This document shows positions 43,076 to 52,060 of a stretch of 64,000 bases of DNA, piece by piece. How positions within the stretch are numbered: the first letter of the stretch is position 1; each line of letters opens with the position of its first letter. The notes beneath the pieces are model-generated. The model had not been told where the DNA came from. It did not search any database and saw only the letters and a list, made by a program, of their open reading frames with translations. The position numbers were made by a program, and so were the translations under genes. Location: assembly GCF_001612945.1 (NCBI RefSeq), contig NZ_BDBK01000017.1:248001-312000 (forward strand). The letters run 5' to 3'. Source of the stretch: Nocardia inohanensis NBRC 100128 (GTDB lineage Bacteria; Actinomycetota; Actinomycetes; Mycobacteriales; Mycobacteriaceae).

Positions 43076-44145
43076 ACATGCCACTGCGCCAACGTATTCC
43101 GCTGGTCTGCGCCACTACGCTGGTGCTGACCCTGGGGGGCTGTGGATTCGACCCCGCCGCCATCCGGCTGCCGGGCACGTCGGTCTCCGGCCCCGCCTAC
43201 CCACTGCGCATCCAGTTCGGCGATGTGCTCAACCTGCCACCCGGCGCGAAGGTGCTCGCCGACGGTGTGGAGGTCGGCTCGCTCACCGCGGTCCACGTCA
43301 CCGATACCAGCGTCGCCGAGGGAAAACCGGCTCGGGGGTACGTCACCGCCGATATCGAAGTGCGGCAGAGTGTCCGGCTGCCCGCGGATGTGCGTGCCGA
43401 ACTCCGGCAGGCGACCCCGCTGGGCGATGTCCACATCGCCCTCACCTCGCCCGCGCGCAGCACTGCCTCCGCGCTCCGGCCCGGGGATGTCATCCCGCTG
43501 GCACAGACCACCCGTGCCCCGCAGGTGGAGGACACCATGGCCGGCCTCGCCACCGCGCTGGGCAGTGGTGCGGTCAGCGATATCCAGGACACCGTGCGCC
43601 AGATCAACGCGGTGCTCCCGGCCGATCCGGCCGAAACCGCCCGCGTGTTCGGCGTGATCGGTCAGGACCTCACCGATGTCGCGGCCGATCAAGCCAGCCT
43701 GGATCGGCTGCTGGACGGCTTGACCGCGGTCGATGCCGCGGCCATCGACTACCTGCCGGCCCTGCGCGCGATGCTCACCGACGAGGGCACCGAGCACCTC
43801 ACCGCCTCCGTCCAAGCCGTGATCAACGTCTTCTACATGTTCACCAACCTCGGTCCCGTCGCGCACAGCGCGCTGTGGCTGGCCCCGCTCGTCGCCGGTC
43901 TCGACGATGCCGCGAAAGCGTACGTGCCCATGCTGTTCGGTAATCGGCCGCTGGATCTGAACGCCGGTTCCAACCTGTCCCGGCTGATCGACCTGATTCG
44001 CGACAAGCTGATCCCCTTCGCCGAGCACGGCGCGACGGTGAACCTGGTGCGGACCACCGTGGCCGGTCCCGATCCCGAGGTGAGCGCCACCGATCGGACC
44101 GATCGGATCATCGACACCCTGCGCATGATCGGAGCGGTGAAATGA
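43072..44145 (+). CDS. mceE: Mce family lipoprotein E
   Basis: This 357-aa subunit is the lipoprotein of the complex, as is usual for the fifth mce gene (LprK/LprN type). The signal peptide ends in the lipobox LGGC. The MCE domain has LPPGAKVLADGVEVGSLTAV and RQATPLGDVHIAL. It probably caps the hexamer toward the outer membrane. The start overlaps the mceD stop, and the stop overlaps mceF. Confidence 0.92.
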   Translation: MNMPLRQRIPLVCATTLVLTLGGCGFDPAAIRLPGTSVSGPAYPLRIQFGDVLNLPPGAKVLADGVEVGSLTAVHVTDTSVAEGKPARGYVTADIEVRQSVRLPADVRAELRQATPLGDVHIALTSPARSTASALRPGDVIPLAQTTRAPQVEDTMAGLATALGSGAVSDIQDTVRQINAVLPADPAETARVFGVIGQDLTDVAADQASLDRLLDGLTAVDAAAIDYLPALRAMLTDEGTEHLTASVQAVINVFYMFTNLGPVAHSALWLAPLVAGLDDAAKAYVPMLFGNRPLDLNAGSNLSRLIDLIRDKLIPFAEHGATVNLVRTTVAGPDPEVSATDRTDRIIDTLRMIGAVK

Positions 44146-45134
44146 GTTCCGGCGACAAGACACTCACCCGCCGCGTGCGGCCCGCCTCGATCGCCTCGCT
44201 GACCGCGATGCTGGCCGTGCTGCTCCTCGGCGCCTCCTATCTGACCTTCGGGCTGCTGCGCTTCGACCCGTTCGCCGAGCACATCACCGCCCGTCTGCTG
44301 CTCGCCAACTCGGGCACGGTCCGTGACGGAACGCCGGTGCTGCTCACCGGAATCGAGGTCGGGCGGGTGACCGAGGTGCACAAGGTCGCGGACGGCGTCG
44401 AGGTGCGATTCCGGATCGACGAGGACTTTCGGGTCCCGGCCACCAGTGCGGTGCGGATCGAGAACCTCTCGGCGCTCGGCGAGCCGTACATCGAGTTCCG
44501 GCCGGCCTCCGACGCGGGACCGTACCTGTCGGACAATCAGCTGCTCGACGCTCGAACCGTGGCCGCGCCCATGCTGATTCCGGATCTGTCGGCCAAAGTG
44601 GTGCAGGTCGTGGGCCAATTCGATCCGAAGGCCATCGCGAATCTGGTCGCGACTCTGGACCGGGCCTTCGCGGGGACCGAGGGGCAGCTGCCGCGCGTGG
44701 AGCGTGCGAGCACACTGCTCGCCGCCACCGTGCTCAGCCGTACCTCGCTGATCCGCCAACTGCTCACCGATCTGCAGACCGCCGGTGCCGATATGGCCTG
44801 GACCGGACCGGCGCTGGCCGATTCCGGGCCCTACTGGTCGCTGTTCGCGACCCGCGTCGACAGCCTGGTCACCACCGCCTCCCGGCTCTTCGAAGTCGGT
44901 GACTCCCCGGACGACTACCTGCGCGGTGACGGCCTCGTCCCCTTCCTGAAGCAGCTCGACGAGTTCCTGGCGAAGAACGGTCCGGGCTTCGCGCAGCTGG
45001 CCCCGATGCTGCGGCCCATGATCACGCAGACCACCGATGCCATTGCGCCGCTGGATATCTCCGCGCTGATCAGCACCGCCCTCGCCACCGTCGGCGACGA
45101 CGGCACCGTCCACCTTCAGGTGGGCGTCAAGTGA
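44142..45134 (+). CDS. mceF: Mce family protein F
   Basis: This 330-aa final MCE subunit has an N-terminal membrane helix (LTAMLAVLLLGASYLTFGLL), the MCE domain with VRDGTPVLLTGIEVGRVTEV and LSALGEPYIEFRPA, and a helical C-terminal part. It lacks the long C-terminal extension found in some MceF proteins. It overlaps mceE by 4 nt (ATGA). Confidence 0.92.
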   Translation: MSSGDKTLTRRVRPASIASLTAMLAVLLLGASYLTFGLLRFDPFAEHITARLLLANSGTVRDGTPVLLTGIEVGRVTEVHKVADGVEVRFRIDEDFRVPATSAVRIENLSALGEPYIEFRPASDAGPYLSDNQLLDARTVAAPMLIPDLSAKVVQVVGQFDPKAIANLVATLDRAFAGTEGQLPRVERASTLLAATVLSRTSLIRQLLTDLQTAGADMAWTGPALADSGPYWSLFATRVDSLVTTASRLFEVGDSPDDYLRGDGLVPFLKQLDEFLAKNGPGFAQLAPMLRPMITQTTDAIAPLDISALISTALATVGDDGTVHLQVGVK

Positions 45135-45168
45135 ATACGGCCCATAACCACCGCGGAAGGTGAAACCG

Positions 45169-45771
45169 ATGACGACCACCACGACCGAACCGGCAGCAGC
45201 CGAAACAGCGACCCCCGCAGACGAATCCGGGCGAGGGTCGGGCGGGCCGCGGCAGCTCACGCTGTCGGTCCCCACACTGCTGACCGCCGTCGCCTTGATC
45301 GCGTTTAGCGCGGTGGCGATCACGTTCGCCGCCCTGTACTTCTCCTCGCGCTCGGATCTCGCGGCCGAGCGCGCGCAGGCGGCCGACAACCGGCACGCCG
45401 AACAGCTGGCCATGGACTACGCGGTCGGCGCCTCCACCATCGACTATCGCGATACCAAGGGCTGGCTGGGCAAGCTCAAGTCCAACACCACCAAGGGGTT
45501 GTCGGACAAATTCGATGCCACCGCAACGCAATTGGAGCAGATCCTGCTGCCCTTGCAGTGGACCTCGAAGGCAACGCCCGTGCAGGCCGCGGTGGTCTCG
45601 GAGAACAACGGCATCTACAAGGTGAACGCCTTCCTCGATGTCGACTCCACCAGCGTGCAGACCCCGCAGGGCGGTCGCGTCACCGTCACCTACACGGTCA
45701 CCCTCGACGGGAACAACGGCTGGAAGATCACCGACGTGGGCGGCGGGCTGGACGCCCTGCCCGCGAAGTAA
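45169..45771 (+). CDS. Mce-associated membrane protein
   Basis: This 200-aa protein of the Mas type commonly follows mceF. It has an acidic, Thr/Ala-rich cytoplasmic N-terminus, one membrane helix (LLTAVALIAFSAVAITFAAL), a coiled-coil-like stretch and an NTF2-like extracytoplasmic domain (VNAFLDVDSTSVQ, TVTLDGNNGWKITDVGGGLD). Related proteins stabilise Mce complexes in mycobacteria. The ATG at 45169 follows GCGGAAGG with 8-nt spacing; a GTG 9 nt earlier is in frame. Confidence 0.85.
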   Translation: MTTTTTEPAAAETATPADESGRGSGGPRQLTLSVPTLLTAVALIAFSAVAITFAALYFSSRSDLAAERAQAADNRHAEQLAMDYAVGASTIDYRDTKGWLGKLKSNTTKGLSDKFDATATQLEQILLPLQWTSKATPVQAAVVSENNGIYKVNAFLDVDSTSVQTPQGGRVTVTYTVTLDGNNGWKITDVGGGLDALPAK

Positions 45772-45808
45772 CCGTTCGGCGCTACAACTACAGAAGGGGT
45801 GGGAAAAC

Positions 45809-47035
45809 ATGGACTGGGCGAGCATCGCCGCGGACCTGCGCCACCATTGGTACCTCTACGCCGCCATGCCGTTCGTGGCCGCGGCGATCGGGTACTTCAC
45901 CAAACTGGTCGCGGTCGAAATGCTGTTCCGGCCACTGGAATTCGTCGGCATCCCACCGTTCCTGGGTTGGCAGGGCCTGGTGCCGCGCTACTCCGCGCGA
46001 ATGGCCACCGTCGCGGTGGATCTCATGCTGTCGCGACTGGTCGACCCGCAGGAGATCATCGACCGCATCGACCCGGCCGAACTGGCCGTGCATGTGCAGG
46101 CCCCGATGCTCTCCACGGTCGAGGACATGGTGGACGAGATCATGACGCGCTACCGGCCCGGCCTGTGGGAGCTGATCCCGCCGACGGTGCGCCACCTGAT
46201 CGTGCGCCGCATTCAGGGGGATGCGCCGCAACTCATCGCGCAGATGATGAACGATCTCAAGGAGAACGTGAACCTGGTCTTCGATCTGCGCACCATGGCC
46301 ATCGACGCGCTCATGCGGGACAAAGAGCTGACCGTCCGGATGATTCGCGATATCGCCGCGCCCGAAATGCGATTCATCATCCGCTCCGGGCTGGTGTTCG
46401 GTTTCGCGCTGGGCATCGTGCAGGCCGCGGTCTGGGCGCTCACGCATTCGGCGCTGATCATGCCGCTGTTCGGCGCGTTCGTCGGCTACTCCACCGACTG
46501 GCTGGCGCTGCAAATGATCTTCCGCCCCGTCGAACCCAAGCGTTATCTCGGAGTCTTCCGCTGGCAGGGGCTGTTCCATCAGCGCCGCGACGAGGTGGCG
46601 GTGGATTACGGCAAGCTCATCGCCGATGAGATCCTCACCCCGGCCAACATCATCCAGGCCATGCTCACCGGTGCGCAGTCCGACCGGTTGTTCTCCCTGA
46701 TCGACCACGAGATAGAGCGCGTGATGGATCAGCAGATGGGGCGCGCCAAACCGATCGTCGAGCTGGCGGTGGGCAATCTGTCGGATATCAAGCACGACAT
46801 CCTGACCGCGGTGCGGCAGCGACTACCCGAGAGCACCCAGCAGATCGAGCAGTACACCATCGAGGCCATCGACGTCACCGCCCTCATCGCCGAGAAGATG
46901 AAGCTGATGACCAGCGAGGAGTACGAGGGGCTGCTGCGGCCGGCGTTCAAACAGGACGAATGGAAGATCGTCACCGTCGGCGCGGTGCTCGGATTCCTGA
47001 TCGGTGAACTTCAGGTCCTGTTGTTGTTGCATTGA
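45809..47035 (+). CDS. DUF445 membrane protein in mce operon
   Basis: This 408-aa membrane protein belongs to DUF445. Two repeated blocks are visible: AAIGYFTKLVAVEMLFRPLE near the N-terminus and VGYSTDWLALQMIFRPVEPK in the middle. Each ends in a FRPxE motif and is followed by a similar PFLGWQGLVPRYSAR or VFRWQGLFHQRRDE segment. Helical, amphipathic regions and a C-terminal membrane helix (VTVGAVLGFLIGELQVLLLL) complete it. The function of DUF445 is unknown. It starts 37 bp after the Mce-associated gene on the same strand, so a role in lipid transport is suggested by context. A clear AAGGGG precedes the ATG at 45809. Confidence 0.85.
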   Translation: MDWASIAADLRHHWYLYAAMPFVAAAIGYFTKLVAVEMLFRPLEFVGIPPFLGWQGLVPRYSARMATVAVDLMLSRLVDPQEIIDRIDPAELAVHVQAPMLSTVEDMVDEIMTRYRPGLWELIPPTVRHLIVRRIQGDAPQLIAQMMNDLKENVNLVFDLRTMAIDALMRDKELTVRMIRDIAAPEMRFIIRSGLVFGFALGIVQAAVWALTHSALIMPLFGAFVGYSTDWLALQMIFRPVEPKRYLGVFRWQGLFHQRRDEVAVDYGKLIADEILTPANIIQAMLTGAQSDRLFSLIDHEIERVMDQQMGRAKPIVELAVGNLSDIKHDILTAVRQRLPESTQQIEQYTIEAIDVTALIAEKMKLMTSEEYEGLLRPAFKQDEWKIVTVGAVLGFLIGELQVLLLLH

Positions 47036-47059
47036 GCGGCAAGCGATTCCGGCGCGGAT

Positions 47060-47686
47060 TCAGCCCGCGTCGGGCAGGGGCTGCGGCAGTAGATGGTTTC
47101 GGGCGAACTCGCGCATGGCGGCCTCGTCGTCGACCGGGATCAAGCCGTCGGGGATGAGGACCAGTGAGATGAGCAGGCGGGCCAGTAGTTCGGCGTGGAT
47201 GGTGACATCGCCGGCGGGTGCGTTGCTCTCCAGGAGATGTTCGGAGATGATCCCGCGGGTGAGCGCGAGGATGAGTGGGCCGTGGGTCGAGGTGAAGTAG
47301 TACAGCGCTTCGGGTTCGGTTTCCCGTAGCCGATTGAGCAGGATGTGCTCTCGAATCCCGCGTGTCACCGTCACGATGGCTTCGGCCACGATGTCGGTGG
47401 GGTCGTCGAAACCGGCCGTGGCATCGCGGACCTTGCCCGCCGCCATCTGGACCTCTGCCATACCGACCGCGGCGACCAGGCTGTCCTTGTCCTGGAAGCG
47501 CCGGTACAGGGTCTGCCGGGAAACCTTGGCGCGGCGGGCGATCTCGCCGACGTTGGCCCGGCGGACGCCGACCAGTTCGAATTCGGTGCGGGCCGCGTCG
47601 AGGATGGCGGCCCGCAGTGGATCATTGTCGCCGCGCTCGGGATCCGTTGCCGACAGCATGGCTAGCCATTGGTCCGGATCGCTCAT
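47060..47686 (-). CDS. TetR-family regulator, paralogue 1
   Basis: This 208-aa repressor has an HTH (VGEIARRAKVSRQTLYRRFQ) that is nearly identical to that of the regulator at 55663-56289; the similarity continues into the C-terminal domain (NRLRETEPE, THGPLILALTRGII, LVLIPDGLIPV). Its end lies 24 bp from the convergent mce operon. The upstream gap carries a 21-bp operator-like site (47730-47750), also found at the paralogue. It is a candidate regulator of the mce/catabolic region. Confidence 0.9.
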   Translation of the reverse strand: MSDPDQWLAMLSATDPERGDNDPLRAAILDAARTEFELVGVRRANVGEIARRAKVSRQTLYRRFQDKDSLVAAVGMAEVQMAAGKVRDATAGFDDPTDIVAEAIVTVTRGIREHILLNRLRETEPEALYYFTSTHGPLILALTRGIISEHLLESNAPAGDVTIHAELLARLLISLVLIPDGLIPVDDEAAMREFARNHLLPQPLPDAG

Positions 47687-47729
47687 GTCATCACCCTTTT
47701 CCTCCGCCCGCCACTACGGAAACTGATGA

Positions 47730-47750
47730 TACAAGCGTGTCGCTCTGTAA
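47730..47750. promoter_or_regulatory. TACAAG-N10-TGTAA operator-like site, copy 1
   Basis: The site has outer arms TACA/TGTA and an inner palindrome AGCG-TGT-CGCT. Copy 2 at 56431-56451 has the same outer arms with inner AGT-TAGTC-ACT. GATGA directly precedes both copies. It lies 44 bp upstream of the TetR paralogue 1 start and just after the phosphotransferase stop. Confidence 0.7.
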
Positions 47751-47773
47751 CTGCCATCGGCAGCCGGTGCGTC

Positions 47774-48865
47774 CTACAGGCCCTTCTCGATGAACTCGCC
47801 CGCCTGATCGAGCAGGCCGACGGCGACGGAGTGCAGGAAGTCGCCGGTGGCTTTCGGGGCCTTGCCCGCGACCGCGCGGGCGTGCGTGCCCTCGAGCACG
47901 ATGGCGAGTTTGAACGAGGCGAGCACGGTGTACCAGAGCACGTCGTCGATCGGACGGTCCGCGACGGCGGCGTAGTGCTCGACCAAGTCGGTGCGCCGGA
48001 CCAGCCCGCCGGCCCGGCCGAGCGGATGGTGGTGTTCGGTGACCGAGCCGGGTTCGGGCCAGGTGGTCAGCAGCCAGCCCAGGTCCAGCAGGGGGTCGCC
48101 GATGGTGCACATCTCCCAGTCCACGATGGCGGCCACCCGGGCGCTGTCGAAATCGAACATGAGGTTGGCGACGTGGAAGTCGCCGTGCATGATGCCGGGC
48201 CGGAAGGCGGCGGGCCGTCTGCCGGTCAGCCAGGTCGCGATGTGCTCGATACCCGGCAGCTGTCCGCCGGCGTATCCGTCGAGTTCGCCGTATCCGTCGA
48301 GTTCGGCCAGCCAGCGCGGCACCTGGCGGTCCAGGAAGCCGTCGGGTCGGCCGAAATCGCTCAGCCCCACCGCATTCGGGTCGATGGTGCCGAGCGCGGA
48401 GAGCGCGTCGATCACCTCCAGCCCCATCTGCCGTCGCAGGCGCGCGGAGGTCGTATGGGATGCGGGCAGCTCCACCGTGGCGTTGAATCCGAGCACCGGT
48501 TCCATCAGATAGAACACCGAACCCAGCACGGACTCATCGGGTTCGGCGGCGATCAGGCGTGGCACCGGCACCAGGGTGTCGCCGAGCGCGGCCAGCAGCC
48601 GGGCTTCGCGGCGCAGTACTTCGTTGGTGCGCCCGCGCGGATGCGCCGGCCCGCGGCGCAGCACATAGGGAGTGTCGCCGACGCGGAAGCGGTACATCAG
48701 GTTCTGGGTGCCCCCGCCGATCGGCTCGATGTCGGTGATGGGACTGCCGCCCAGCCCCTGTCCGGACAGCCACCGCTGCACGACGTTCCAGTCGACGGCG
48801 CGCGGGGCGGAGGTTCGTGCACCCGTATCGGAGGGGCGCGGCGTGGTCTCAGAGGGACTTGTCAC
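47774..48865 (-). CDS. APH-family phosphotransferase (acyl-CoA-linked type)
   Basis: This 363-aa kinase-fold protein resembles the APH-like domain fused to acyl-CoA dehydrogenase in ACAD10/11, and its bacterial stand-alone relatives in fatty-acid catabolic clusters. It has the nucleotide-binding segment NLMYRFRVGDTPYVLRRGP, the catalytic loop MHGDFHVANLMFDF and the metal-binding VDWEM. In ACAD10/11 the kinase phosphorylates 4-hydroxyacyl substrates, so a hydroxyacyl intermediate is possible here. The GTG at 48865 lies inside the end of the aldehyde dehydrogenase gene (17-bp overlap), and an ATG at 48910 is an alternative. A 6-aa tandem repeat (ELDGYG/ELDGYA) is encoded at 48272-48307. Confidence 0.85.
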   Translation of the reverse strand: MTSPSETTPRPSDTGARTSAPRAVDWNVVQRWLSGQGLGGSPITDIEPIGGGTQNLMYRFRVGDTPYVLRRGPAHPRGRTNEVLRREARLLAALGDTLVPVPRLIAAEPDESVLGSVFYLMEPVLGFNATVELPASHTTSARLRRQMGLEVIDALSALGTIDPNAVGLSDFGRPDGFLDRQVPRWLAELDGYGELDGYAGGQLPGIEHIATWLTGRRPAAFRPGIMHGDFHVANLMFDFDSARVAAIVDWEMCTIGDPLLDLGWLLTTWPEPGSVTEHHHPLGRAGGLVRRTDLVEHYAAVADRPIDDVLWYTVLASFKLAIVLEGTHARAVAGKAPKATGDFLHSVAVGLLDQAGEFIEKGL

Positions 48866-50363
48866 GATGAATTCCCAAGGCTCGATGGAGATCACGGGCC
48901 ACCACGGCACGCATCAGTTTGCGGACCAGCCAGGACCGCTGAGAGGTGTAGGGGTACCAGATCGGCATGGCCGGGGTCGGTACGCGGGGCAGCGTGATCG
49001 ACTGGACGCGGCAGTATTTCCGGATCCCGGACGCCCCGCCCATGCGGGAGCCGATTCCGGACTGCTTCCAACCCGATTGGGTGAGTGGGTACATGGGCAG
49101 ATCAGCGAGCACGTCGTTGACATTGACCGCGCCCACCTCGAGTTCGCGGGCCAGGGCCGCGCCGCGCCTCGTGTCACCGCACCAGACGCTGGCCGACAAG
49201 CCGTAGGGGGAATCGTTGGCCATGCGCACCGCCTCGGCGGCATCGGCGACCTTCATCACCGGCAGGGTCGGGCCGAAGGTCTCCTCGCGCATACAGGCCA
49301 TGGTGTGGTCGACATCGACCAGCACCGTCGGCTCGAAGAAGGTGCCGGTCCCGGTGCGCTTGCCGCCGGTCAGGATTCGAGCTCCGGCGGCGACGGCCTG
49401 TTCGACCTGCGCGCGCACGATTTCGGCTTGGGCCTCGGTGGCGAGCGGGCCGATGTCCTGTGGGTCGCTTGGGGAGTCGAGCCCCTGGCGCAGGGAGCCG
49501 ACTTTCGCGGCCAGCTTGGTCACGAACTCGTCGTAGACAGGCGCTTCCACGTAGACGCGTTCGACGGAGATGCAGACCTGACCGGAGTTGACCATGCCGC
49601 CCCAGGCGATGGCCTCCGCGGCGCGGTCGATATCGGCGTCGGCCAGCACGATGGCCGGATCCTTTCCGCCCAGTTCCAGGCTGCACGGGATCATCCGCTC
49701 GGCGGCGACGCGGGCGATCTTGCGGCCGGTCGCGGTGGAGCCGGTGAACTGGACGTAGTCGACCGCATCTACCACCGCTGCGCCCGTATCGCCGAGTCCG
49801 GCAATGATTTCCAGCACGGGCGGCGCTCCGATCTCGCGCCAGCCACGGGCCAGCAGCAGTGCCGACAGGGGCGTCACCTCGGAGGGTTTGACCAGCACCG
49901 CGCACCCGGCAAGCAGTGCGGGCACGGTGTCCATGGTGGGCATCAGCAGCGGGAAATTCCACGGCGCGATCACACCTACGAGCGGATACGGCCGGAATAC
50001 GTGCACCAGGCGTTTGATCTGCTGCACCGGTCCGCTGGGCCGTACCTGTTCGTCGGCGAGGAATCCGGCGGCGTGCGCGGACCAGTAGTTGATCAGATCG
50101 GCGACCATCAGCACTTCGAGTTGCGCTTCGAAGCGGGGACGGCCGGACTCGGAGTGGATGGTCTCGGCCAGCTCGGCTTCGTGGTCGAGAATCCAATCCC
50201 GCAGCGCGCCCAGCCATTTCGCGCGATGCTCGGGGCCGATGCGCTCCCATTCCCGCTGTTCGGCGCGCACCCGCTCGGCCAGCTCCGGAATATCGGCGGC
50301 TGGAACCGCGGGCGCCGATCCCACGACACGGCCGTCGGCGGGGTTGCGGACCTCGATCGTCAT
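48849..50363 (-). CDS. Aldehyde dehydrogenase family protein
   Basis: This 504-aa NAD(P)+-dependent aldehyde dehydrogenase has the catalytic Cys in NSGQVCISVERVYVE and the catalytic Glu in SLELGGKDP. The cofactor region is VIAPWNFPLLM and FTGSTATGRK. It would oxidise an aldehyde to an acid, which the next enzyme of the operon, a CoA ligase, could activate. The ATG at 50363 shares its A with the stop of the ligase gene (TGATG). The C-terminus has an extra basic tail (about 30 aa). Confidence 0.92.
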   Translation of the reverse strand: MTIEVRNPADGRVVGSAPAVPAADIPELAERVRAEQREWERIGPEHRAKWLGALRDWILDHEAELAETIHSESGRPRFEAQLEVLMVADLINYWSAHAAGFLADEQVRPSGPVQQIKRLVHVFRPYPLVGVIAPWNFPLLMPTMDTVPALLAGCAVLVKPSEVTPLSALLLARGWREIGAPPVLEIIAGLGDTGAAVVDAVDYVQFTGSTATGRKIARVAAERMIPCSLELGGKDPAIVLADADIDRAAEAIAWGGMVNSGQVCISVERVYVEAPVYDEFVTKLAAKVGSLRQGLDSPSDPQDIGPLATEAQAEIVRAQVEQAVAAGARILTGGKRTGTGTFFEPTVLVDVDHTMACMREETFGPTLPVMKVADAAEAVRMANDSPYGLSASVWCGDTRRGAALARELEVGAVNVNDVLADLPMYPLTQSGWKQSGIGSRMGGASGIRKYCRVQSITLPRVPTPAMPIWYPYTSQRSWLVRKLMRAVVARDLHRALGIHRDKSL

Positions 50364-52060
50364 CACGGCACCTTCGTCTCTCGCACCGGCAGTTCGCGTT
50401 TGAGCACCTTTCCCGCCGGATTGCGGGGCAGGGTGTCGAGCAGGATCACGTCGCGGGGCGTCTTGTAGCGGGCCAGATGGGCGCGCACGTACTGCTTGAC
50501 GGAGTCTTCGGTCAATTCCGCTCCGGGTGCGGGCACCACGAAAGCGGCCAGCCGCTGGCCGAATTCGGGGTCCGGGACGCCGAGCACGGCGGCCTCCACG
50601 ATCGCCTCGTGCGCGCTCAGCAGTTCCTCGATCTCGCCGGGGAAGACGTTCTCGCCGCCGGAGACGATCATGTCGTCGTCGCGGCCGTCGACGAACAGCC
50701 GCCCCGCGGCATCGAAATGGCCGACGTCGCCGGAGGCCATCAGGCTGTCGATGATCTCCTTGCCGCCGCCCCCGGTGTAGCCCTCGAACGGGATGGTGTT
50801 GCGGACGAAGATGCGTCCGGTAACCCCTTGCGGCACTTCGTTTCCGGCGTCGTCGAGGAGTTTGACGGTGACGCCCAGCGGCGGTCTGCCGACGCATCCG
50901 GGTGCGGCGCGCAGGTCCTGTGGGTTCGCGACGGTGATGTAGGCGACCTCGGTCGAGCCGTACCCGTTGTAGAGCACCGGGCCGAACACCGCCATGGCGC
51001 GCCGGCACAGCTCCGCGCCGAGATGCGACCCGGCCACCAGCATGATGCGCAGCCGCGACAGGTCGCGAGCGGCGATCGCCTCGTCACCCAGATCGAGGAT
51101 GCGCCGCACCATGATCGGCACCATGATGGCCGTGGTAACCCGGTGGCGTTCCAGGCTTTCCAGCGTGGTCGCCGGATCGAATCGCCGCCGCAGCACCAGG
51201 GTGGAGCCGAAGGCCAGCGTCCCCAGCGAGTATCCGAAGCCGAGCGCGTGGAACATCGGCACCGCGCACTCGATCACCTCACCGGCGCGCAGCGGCACCC
51301 GGGACAGGATGGCCGCCACCGGGGCCAGCGAGCGCGGCTCGGGACGCGGTGCGCCCTTCGGGGTGCCGGAGGTGCCGCTGGTCAGAATGACAACCTTGGG
51401 TGCGCGTCCCGGCGCGGGCGGGGCGGTGGTCGGAAAATCCCGTGCGAGCGCATCCAGGGTGCCGTCGGCGGGAGCGTCGGTCCAGGCCCGCCAGCATCCG
51501 CGCAGCGGGTCCGGGCCGGTGAGCAGGGCGGCGAACTCCTCGTCGTGCACCAGCAGGTCGACGCCTTCGCGCGCCATCACCTCGTGCAGCTGCGGACCGG
51601 CGAAGTCGGTGTTCAGCAGGATGATTCGCGCACCGCACTTGGCGGCGGCGATGGTGGCCTCCAGGAACCCGCGGTGGTTGCGCGCCAGGATGGCCACACC
51701 CTCGCCGGCGCGCAGGCCGTGTGTCCGCCAGCCGTTGGCGATGGCATTTGTCCGCCGGTCCAGTTCGGCGTAGGTGGTTTCGCCGCGCTCGTCGATGATC
51801 GCGACGCGATCGCCGTGCCGGATGGCCGCGATACCGGCCAGACCGCCCAGCACCCCGAACCGGCGCACGACCAGGCCCATGGCCAGCAGACGGGCCGGCG
51901 ATTCCGGTTCCAGCACCCCGCTGCGCGCGCACAGGCGCAGATAGGTGATCTCGGCGGCGGCGCGCGCACCGACCGCGACGAGGCTTTCGAATACGTTGAG
52001 CACCCTCGGTTCTCGCTCTCCAGGGGCGCGTGGCGGGAGCAGTGGCCGGGCCGCGCTCAT
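50363..52060 (-). CDS. Acyl-CoA synthetase (AMP-forming ligase)
   Basis: This 565-aa ANL-superfamily ligase activates a carboxylic acid to its CoA thioester. P-loop-like motif ILTSGTSGTPKGAPR, the A5 region YNGYGSTEVAY, the A7-A8 segment FVDGRDDDMIVSGGENVFPG and the catalytic Lys in PRNPAGKVLKREL are all intact. Its start overlaps the SDR stop by 4 nt (ATGA), and its end is coupled to the aldehyde dehydrogenase. Substrate class (fatty, aromatic, isoprenoid or steroid acid) cannot be told from these motifs. Confidence 0.92.
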   Translation of the reverse strand: MSAARPLLPPRAPGEREPRVLNVFESLVAVGARAAAEITYLRLCARSGVLEPESPARLLAMGLVVRRFGVLGGLAGIAAIRHGDRVAIIDERGETTYAELDRRTNAIANGWRTHGLRAGEGVAILARNHRGFLEATIAAAKCGARIILLNTDFAGPQLHEVMAREGVDLLVHDEEFAALLTGPDPLRGCWRAWTDAPADGTLDALARDFPTTAPPAPGRAPKVVILTSGTSGTPKGAPRPEPRSLAPVAAILSRVPLRAGEVIECAVPMFHALGFGYSLGTLAFGSTLVLRRRFDPATTLESLERHRVTTAIMVPIMVRRILDLGDEAIAARDLSRLRIMLVAGSHLGAELCRRAMAVFGPVLYNGYGSTEVAYITVANPQDLRAAPGCVGRPPLGVTVKLLDDAGNEVPQGVTGRIFVRNTIPFEGYTGGGGKEIIDSLMASGDVGHFDAAGRLFVDGRDDDMIVSGGENVFPGEIEELLSAHEAIVEAAVLGVPDPEFGQRLAAFVVPAPGAELTEDSVKQYVRAHLARYKTPRDVILLDTLPRNPAGKVLKRELPVRETKVP

